The notes under the pieces were generated by a model. It saw nothing but the letters and a program-made list of their open reading frames with translations, had not been told where the DNA came from and did not search any database. This document shows positions 58,224-64,000 of a stretch of DNA of 64,000 nt, piece after piece. Each line of letters starts with the position of its first letter. Position 1 is the stretch's first letter. This DNA is from Dicyema japonicum. Taxonomy: Eukaryota > Dicyemida > Rhombozoa > Dicyemidae. The stretch lies in contig RDEW01000029.1 of assembly GCA_011109175.1 (NCBI GenBank), positions 220,158 through 284,157 of the forward strand, given 5' to 3'. The translations under genes were made by a program, and so were the position numbers.

Positions 58224-58633
58224 CCCTGTATTTACGGATTTTTTGGGAAGACTGTCGGAATAGAAGTCGGTTGGCATGCCCTACCGTTTCATATTACTTC
58301 CCCCATCACTTAATTAACAGTGCTTTTTCTTTATAATAACTGCCTCGCTTGTTTTACTGTCCGAGGGCAGTAATATAATTGTTTGTTAAGTTCCTAATGG
58401 GTCGTATTAACCGTCTCAACCGGTAACCGTTACTTTCGGTCATCGGTTAAACGGCTTTAACGGTTAAATCGATTTTGCGGATCGTTCTCACCCTAGAGTC
58501 GTTGTCAACCGGTCACAAACATTATAATAATTTTTTTAATTATTTTAGTTATTTTTTAATAAAAATAATGATTAATTATTTAACTACAATTGTTTCTAAA
58601 AAATAGATTCTAATTTCATTATTTGACCCATAT
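58224..58633. other. Upstream region of the lectin gene
   Basis: No gene. Between 58405 and 58515 the motif AACCG or its inverse CGGTT recurs about seven times (for example CAACCGGTAACCGTT, ATCGGTTAAACGG). Such CCGGTTAACC-like runs resemble subterminal repeats of some DNA transposons. Confidence 0.4.
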
Positions 58634-59907
58634 ATGTTAATTCTTTGTGCTTTCCTCATTTCTGGTAATTTTGTTTTAGCTTCTTTTAGTTTCCGGTAGA
58701 TGCCCTTTAACATTCCAAAATATTGGGACAGAGTTTGAATTTGATTCTTTATGCTATGCTATTGTTTTTAATAGTATGAATTATTATCGTGCCAAAGCTC
58801 ATTGTGAAAAATTTGACGCGGAAATTGTAATCTTCAATCATATTTTAGGCACAAATTTATTCACAGGAAGTTACGGAATTTATCGGTAATTATTTAAACA
58901 GACAGAATTATCCTGATAATACTCTTTTATATATAGCTGGTGAATTGCAAGATTTTGGGTGGATGAACAGAGGTAAATAATTAGGATTTAACTTGCAAGG
59001 AAATGAATTGGTATACCAAAATTTTGGAACATGGAATTACAATAATTATGGACATTGTATTTGTCTATCTGAAAGAAATTTTAAAAAGTGGACCAAATGT
59101 AACTGTAAATATTATGTAAATTCTAATGGATTTATCTGCCAGACAAGTTTTTTTAGGTATTAATAAATAGTAGCTCAACCTGATCCTGTCACACTAAAAA
59201 CCACTGAAATTAAAACGACCACCTCAACAACTACTATAACGTCGAGTAAACCGACTCTGCCAACAACTACTGAATCAACCACTAGTAGTCCGACAACAAA
59301 TTCTATTGAAAAAATATCCTCGACCTATTCACAGTCCACTTGAAGCAATCACCGATAATCAATCACGTGAACCTAATGAAAATATAACTAAAAAGACTCA
59401 TGTTATTACTACTCTAAACTCTGCTCAAGAATTTTTTGATGGTCCAAAAACAGCGACTAAACCGACTCCTAATACTGCGACTACTGAGAAGCCCACTGAA
59501 GCAAAGACTGATAATCCGTCAACAGTTTCTACAGAAAATTAAAGGAAAATCAGAATCAACCACACCGACTCCTAATACTGCGACTACTGAGAACCCCACT
59601 GAAGCAGAGACTGATAATCCGTCAACAGTTTCTACAGAAATTAAAGGAAAATCAGAATCAACCACACCGACTCCTAATACTGAGACTACCTTAAAGTCTA
59701 CCATTATGAAAGAGCCGATAAATCAAAATACAGGATTAAGAGAAACTCTAAATAATACAAAACAAACTTCAAAATCAAACTGTCCAGAAGGTCTACCAAA
59801 TTTTATTGGTTACTACAAATTATTAATTCTTAGGAATCATAATAGGATTTTTGTGTGGAGTTTTAGTATGTGTCGCCATCTCTATGTATTTTTATTTCAC
59901 AGTTTAG
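58634..59907 (+). CDS. Membrane-anchored C-type lectin with mucin-like stalk
   Basis: MLILCAFLIS is a signal peptide core. A 25-nt intron then opens the lectin domain: RCPLTFQNIGTEFEFDSLCY, NYYRAKAHCEKFDAEIVIFN, NYLNRQNYPDNTLLYIAGEL, DFGWMNR, FGTWNYNNYGHCICLSERN and VNSNGFICQ, with the usual paired cysteines. After a 24-nt intron comes a Thr/Pro-rich stalk with a 34-residue repeat (TPNTATTENPTEAETDNPST) in up to three copies. A 26-nt intron leads to a transmembrane helix, GIIIGFLCGVLVCVAISMYF, and an in-frame TAG at 59905. Extra single bases occur at three homopolymers (near 58860, 59342, 59537). It is probably an O-glycosylated surface receptor. The calcium-site triads (EPN/QPD, WND) are not evident, so sugar binding is unproven. 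Confidence 0.75.
59461..59700. repeat. 102-bp coding tandem repeat
   Basis: ACCGACTCCTAATACTG starts at 59461, 59564 and 59666: spacings 103 and 102. The extra base is an A in the first copy (ACAGAAAATTAA against ACAGAAATTAA), which breaks the lectin reading frame there. Confidence 0.9.
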
Positions 59908-60805
59908 AAAATACCAAACATATTCCGAAACTGAAAAATTATTTAAAATCTATAGTCGTTCCTCAAAACCAAGACATTAGTTTAAAAGATTTGACAGTTA
60001 ATTTGGGTTTTAAGGGTTGTTATCGGTTTCCAAATTGTGAGCGAAATTTTGTTAGAACAGTTGAATTCTTGTCATTCTTTTCATAGGATGACGCATAGCT
60101 GCTTAGTTCGCTTTGTTGCAGCTTTTAGTTCTTTGATTGTGCTCTATCGCTTAACTCCCAGCTAAATTCTGTTTTGATTCGCAAAATGGCATTTAGTTGT
60201 CATTGCACATTATTTTTATATCGATGACCTGATTTTACTTTAACCAACTTTATTATCAAAGTTAAGCAAAGTGGGTATTTCTGAGTCTTTTTTTAACACA
60301 AGTCCTTCCAGAGCTTTGAGTCTCCTCCTTCAACTTCAGATCCTTCTTGTGATTCATTTTCGCTGCGATTTTTTGGTCAAGGATTGCATTTCTTTTTAGG
60401 AATTCGTTGTTATTTTCTGTTACTCATATATCCACACTAATAGCACACTTTCATACTGAATTAGCGTCTTGTCTTAAATTAAATTCAATAAAGTCAAAAA
60501 AGTCTATAAAATCAGACATCCTAAAAATTGACTCTCAACAAAGGAAATTTAGAGATATACTGCTCTTGGAGATCGTTTCCACTTTTTCCTAAAAATACAT
60601 TTATAATTCACAAAAAATCAAAATTTTAATTGGGTTATTTTTTGGGTTTATCTAAATCTAAACATTCCTTTATGTGTATAAAGTTATTCCTCTTTAATCC
60701 GATATCTTATTATAAGACTCCCGAAAAGTCAAAGTTAATTAAGCTTCTCTTGTTCCATGTTCATTTATTAATTTAGGCCACAGTGAAACCTCGTAGTTAT
60801 TATTA
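59908..60805. other. Lectin downstream region
   Basis: No recognised gene. An alternative frame stays open to 60086 but has no supporting features. ORF 60407-60592 is unassigned. Confidence 0.4.
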
Positions 60806-61140
60806 TTAAGGCACTTTCACGGAAGCCATAATGTTTATAGCATGTGCAACACTAAGGAAACAATATTTATAGTTAGTCTTTTCCATCTTCCTCTGTCGAA
60901 TGCGAGTGATCTCAATTCGTCCAGGTTGTCCCCCGTCTTTAGATTTTTTCTCACACGATTTAAGTCTTTGTTTAAGGCAGTCGAAAGTGTCGATCTAGGT
61001 CGACCGTGGAAGGGTTTTTCGCAACTGTCAAAGTAATCTTTCATCGCTTTGTTAGCGGGTGCGTCCGGGATCATTCTTAATACATGCCCAAATAGCCTCC
61101 ACCGGGCATCTATCACATCCTTGCTGATGTAAGAACACGA
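60806..61140 (-). mobile_element. LINE RT C-terminal fragment
   Basis: The minus strand reads MIDARWRLFGHVLRMIPDAP then ANKAMKDYFDSCEKPFHGRP, with LNRVRKNLKTGDNLDELRSL. The RW..(F/I)GHVLRM motif also occurs at 18310. Its 3' sequence (AACACTAAGGAAACAATATTTATAG inverted) repeats at 63853-64000. Confidence 0.75.
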
Positions 61141-61189
61141 GAGGTTATTAATCGAATCAGGTCACTAAACATTCTTATCACGAAAAGCA

Positions 61190-62860
61190 CAAACAACTCA
61201 CAAAGGAAGAAACTCATGCGAATCTCTGCTGCCATGAATAACCAGACCTCAATTTCCAACATGTGGAAGATGTTGAGGCGTCTGAAGAACCCAGAATACG
61301 AAGATAACAAAGAACAATGCCAGCTCAATCTGAAGAAACATTGTATTCGAATCAGTCACATTCCTTATAAAAAGATTAACACACAAACGAAAATAAAGAG
61401 AAAGCCATCCAAATTTGCCCCGCTGATTTATTTTCTCCCTAAAGATGTATCCAAAGCAATATCAAATCAGAAAAAAACAAACTCATGTGGCCCAGACGGA
61501 ATTCCTCTTATTCTGCTGAAACACTTGGGCCCAGCATCAATAAATGCATTAACAATCATCTACAACACATCGCTGAACATAAATACCATACCGACTTTAT
61601 GGAAACTATCAAAAATTCGACCAATATTGAAGCCGGGAAGACCGAAGAACGATCCCGGCTCTTACAGACCAGTTTCCCTTATATGTGTTTTGCCGAGGAT
61701 CCTGGAGAAACTGGTCCTAAAAGTTATTCGCCCTTTTCTCCCACAACTTACATTCCAACATGGCTTCAAGGAAGGATTATCAACAACCTCCTTCCTAACA
61801 ACATTAATGAAGTTCGTAACTGAAGGACACAAGAACAAGCCAAAACAGGAAAAATCGGTCATATGTACGATCGACATTCAAAAAGCTTTCGACTCTGTCC
61901 CAAGGAAGATCCTCATACGAAAAATATTTTTGACAAAAATTGATGCACCATTAAAGTTATGGTTAGCAAATTTCGTAAGTGGACGCCGAGGGAAAGTATC
62001 CGTCAGAAACAAGAGTTCCAGATCGGGATTATTACCCAATGGTGTACCCCAAGGATCTCCTCTGTCACTAATCCTTTTTAATTTGTTTTTGAGTGATCTC
62101 CCCGTTCCTATGAATAATAATGACATGCTACTTATGCCGATGACATAGTTGTTGCATCTAGAGACGTAAACGTCGAACATGCTAAAGAAAGACTACAAGG
62201 AATACTAAATAACATATTTGGATGGTTGTGCGAGAATCGATTGAATGCATGTTCCGAAAAGTCAGCAGTCACTCTATTTACTAAGAATAGAAAGATGGGA
62301 ACGCAAACAATTGATATCACGTTAAATGGAGTGCCTATACCACAAAAGAAATCGCAGAGATACTGGGAGTAACTTTTGATACTTTCCTCTGCTTCTCAGC
62401 CCATGTGGAATCTATCATATCAACCTGTGCAAAGAAGATCAATTTTGTAAAGGCCTTCCTTTGGAACTGTGGAGGAATTTATCCGCCAGGTATCGGGACC
62501 CTCTACAAGCAGTATGTCGAGCCAACAATAGGCTATGCATGTGCTGCATGGGGATCTAACCTGTCGGCAACGAACCTAACAAAAATTCAAGATATCCAGT
62601 CAAGATCAAAAAAATTACTAGAAAAATATACAGATAAAGAAATTGCCCCCAGAGCACTCGAGTCTATCATAGAGGCAACTGGAGGCAATTTCAGAAGAGG
62701 AAAGGTAAAGACCCCCGTCCGTATAGAAAATACGTGGGATCACAGTCGGAGCATCGAGAAAAAATGGCCCGATTATTGAGAGATGCCGGGATCACCTGAA
62801 TATTAGTTATTGGTTAAGACGGTGTTTCTTTGGCTTAAATAATAATAATAATCCGCCGGA
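61190..62860 (+). mobile_element. LINE reverse transcriptase, nearly full length
   Basis: Best preserved non-LTR RT here. A 310-residue frame contains SCGPDGIPLILLKHLGPASI, WKLSKIRPILKPGRPKNDPG, SYRPVSLICVLPRILEKLVL, FQHGFKEGLSTTSFLTTLMK, CTIDIQKAFDSVPRKIL and LLPNGVPQGSPLS. A frame change at about 62130 leads to YADDIVVASRD. The C-terminal frame then gives HVESIISTCAKKINFVKAFL, TLYKQYVEPTIGYACAAWGS and RALESIIEATG, ending MARLLRDAGIT. An AATAATAATAATAAT tail follows at 62838. An endonuclease domain is not visible upstream, so the copy is 5'-truncated. This is the reference for the many solitary 3' ends in the window. Confidence 0.88.
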
Positions 62861-63330
62861 TTTCCATAAAGTGACGGATTCTTGAAGATATAATTTGAAT
62901 CGTCCAAATCAGTCGACTTTCAATGCGACCTGTGAATGGGTTTCTAATAATGCCATCGAAACCCTTGTATCAACAAACTTCTATAACTTCTGCCGCTGAA
63001 CATTCATGGAAACGAAGCTTTTCTATCGTGGAAAGTTCGTATCCACTAGTCGAGCCTCCACTGCGACCACCATACGGATGTAAAAGACTATATGGCAAAT
63101 CGGACCACCGGCTTCATGGCTGTGCCCTTTTCCTTCTAGACGACCACAAGACAGGCAACCTCTTTTCTTCTTGGATATACCTGACGGATCTCTGGAAGCG
63201 TCCGTTTTGGTGGTTACTTTTCTGTTTGCCACCGATTTCCTTCACTTAAGAGACCGTGGTAAATAAACTCCATCTGGAGACAATCCCTCTCCCAAGCTAT
63301 ACGTTCCATTCTTGAACTTCAAAGACATAC
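62861..63330. other. Stretch with possible zinc-knuckle relic
   Basis: The minus strand at 63023-63232 reads KRGCLSCGRLEGKGHSHEAG, a CCHC-like spacing, perhaps an ORF1 relic of another retroelement. Otherwise unassigned. Confidence 0.35.
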
Positions 63331-63852
63331 AGTAAAACCTCTCGAATCCGCCGCATTTTTAAAAATATTATTTTTTTTTCATTTTCTTATTATTTTTATT
63401 TTTTTAATTCAAAAAAACTAAAGAAATTGAACTCGGAAAATCATCAACCGAGGCATGTAAAGAAATAAAAAAAGCTGAGTAGTACAACAATAATTAACTG
63501 TTTTCGACATGCTAAATGGACCCAAGATTTTATTGAAGAAATTAATGACGAGTTTCCGCCTGAAACTTATCAAGGATTCGTGTCAAGGCTGCAAATAAAT
63601 GATCCAATTCCAGAAGATGAGTTTCTTCTCTATGTGTATACAGAGAATGAAGAGATCCTGGAAAATTCGGATGAAAATGATGAAGACAAAGAATGCATTA
63701 ATGATGGAGAACAAAATAATGAACAAGTCGTTTTAGACTATGATGCAATGCATGCTGTCTATACATTGAGGAAGTACTTTAAACAGAAGGATGAAGTTAA
63801 CATAAGTGTCTTCAATCTCCTTGATGATGTTAGTAGAAACATCAATTATTAA
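63331..63852 (+). mobile_element. Tigger/pogo-type DNA transposon relic
   Basis: CAGTAAAACCTCTCGAATCC at 63331, preceded by TA, matches the terminal repeat style of pogo/Tigger elements. The coding remnant (about 63480-63852) reads TTIINCFRHAKWTQDFIEEI, then NDEFPPETYQGFV, an acidic run ENSDENDEDKE and DYDAMHAVYTLRKYF, like the transposase C-terminus of that family. The DDE core is missing, so the copy is internally deleted. Confidence 0.65.
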
Positions 63853-64000
63853 AGCACTTTCACGAAAGCCATAATGATTATAGCCCCGCATGTGCAACAC
63901 TCAAAGAAACAATATTTATAGTTAGTCTTTTCCATCTTCCTCTGTCGAATGCGAGTGATCTCAATTCGTCCAGGTCGTCTCCCGTCTTTAGATTTTTTCT
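63853..64000 (-). mobile_element. LINE 3' fragment, continues beyond window
   Basis: Nearly identical to 60806-60955 (TTTATAGTTAGTCTTTTCCA, CCTCTGTCGAATGCGAGTG, CCCGTCTTTAGATTTTTTCT). Same RT C-terminal family in the same orientation, flanking the plus-strand LINE and Tigger on the right. Confidence 0.8.

Noticed and set aside
59436-60086. Single 216-aa ORF over the lectin stalk and beyond
   Set aside because: Its first part is out of frame with the repeat and its last part is out of frame with the transmembrane helix once the 26-nt intron is removed.

Overview
The window is nuclear DNA of an animal with extremely compact genes and many transposons. At least ten genes can be spliced by eye into proteins of known metazoan families. 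In these genes almost every intron is only 18-27 nt long, begins GT (one GC) and ends AG. Animal-specific genes (myosin XVIII, PIBF1/CEP90, kinesin-8, CYB5D1) combined with introns of about 22 nt point to a dicyemid mesozoan such as Dicyema. The introns are seen in the sequence; the organism assignment is inference. Stop codons follow the standard code.

Layout. 1-2.6 kb: the 3' part of U2AF2, an exact 501-bp repeat copy ending at the only N, then an NAD kinase gene lacking its 5' end. 2.6-9.4 kb: LINE and SINE remains, a Helitron-type PIF1 helicase relic and one small TATA-driven gene. 9.4-15.3 kb: RPL4, a kinesin-8-like gene (minus) and CYB5D1, the last two running head to head. 15.8-21.4 kb: LINE 3' ends, hAT remains and a hAT element with an 8-bp target duplication that encloses a reverse transcriptase fragment. 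21.9-26.0 kb (minus): ethanolaminephosphotransferase (SELENOI/EPT1) and PIBF1. 29.2-34.7 kb (minus): myosin XVIII with its PDZ domain. 36-38.7 kb: more LINE 3' ends. 38.9-41.9 kb (minus): endonuclease IV and a p47/p37-type UBX protein. 43.7-49.2 kb (plus): an SLC17-like transporter, an unrecognised membrane protein and a TULA/UBASH3-type phosphatase. 50.6-58.2 kb: LINE copies in both orientations and a Mutator-like (MULE) transposon with palindromic arrays. 58.6-59.9 kb: a membrane-anchored C-type lectin with a mucin-like stalk. 60.8-64 kb: a nearly full-length LINE RT copy, a Tigger/pogo relic and flanking RT fragments.

How the genes fit together. They are not an operon. They are ordinary cellular genes: splicing, NADP supply, ribosome, lipid synthesis, base excision repair, p97 adaptor. 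There is also a cytoskeleton and cilium set (kinesin-8, CYB5D1, PIBF1, myosin XVIII), which suits a ciliated parasite. The lectin is a plausible surface adhesion protein.

Three points stand out. The palindrome CACGTG occurs about 51 times by hand count, where base composition would give roughly 7-9. Otherwise well conserved genes repeatedly need one-base changes in homopolymers, and near-identical tandem repeats differ in the same way, which looks like uncorrected sequencing or assembly error. The MULE carries multiple copies of an A7-GTCAAG motif arranged as perfect hairpins.
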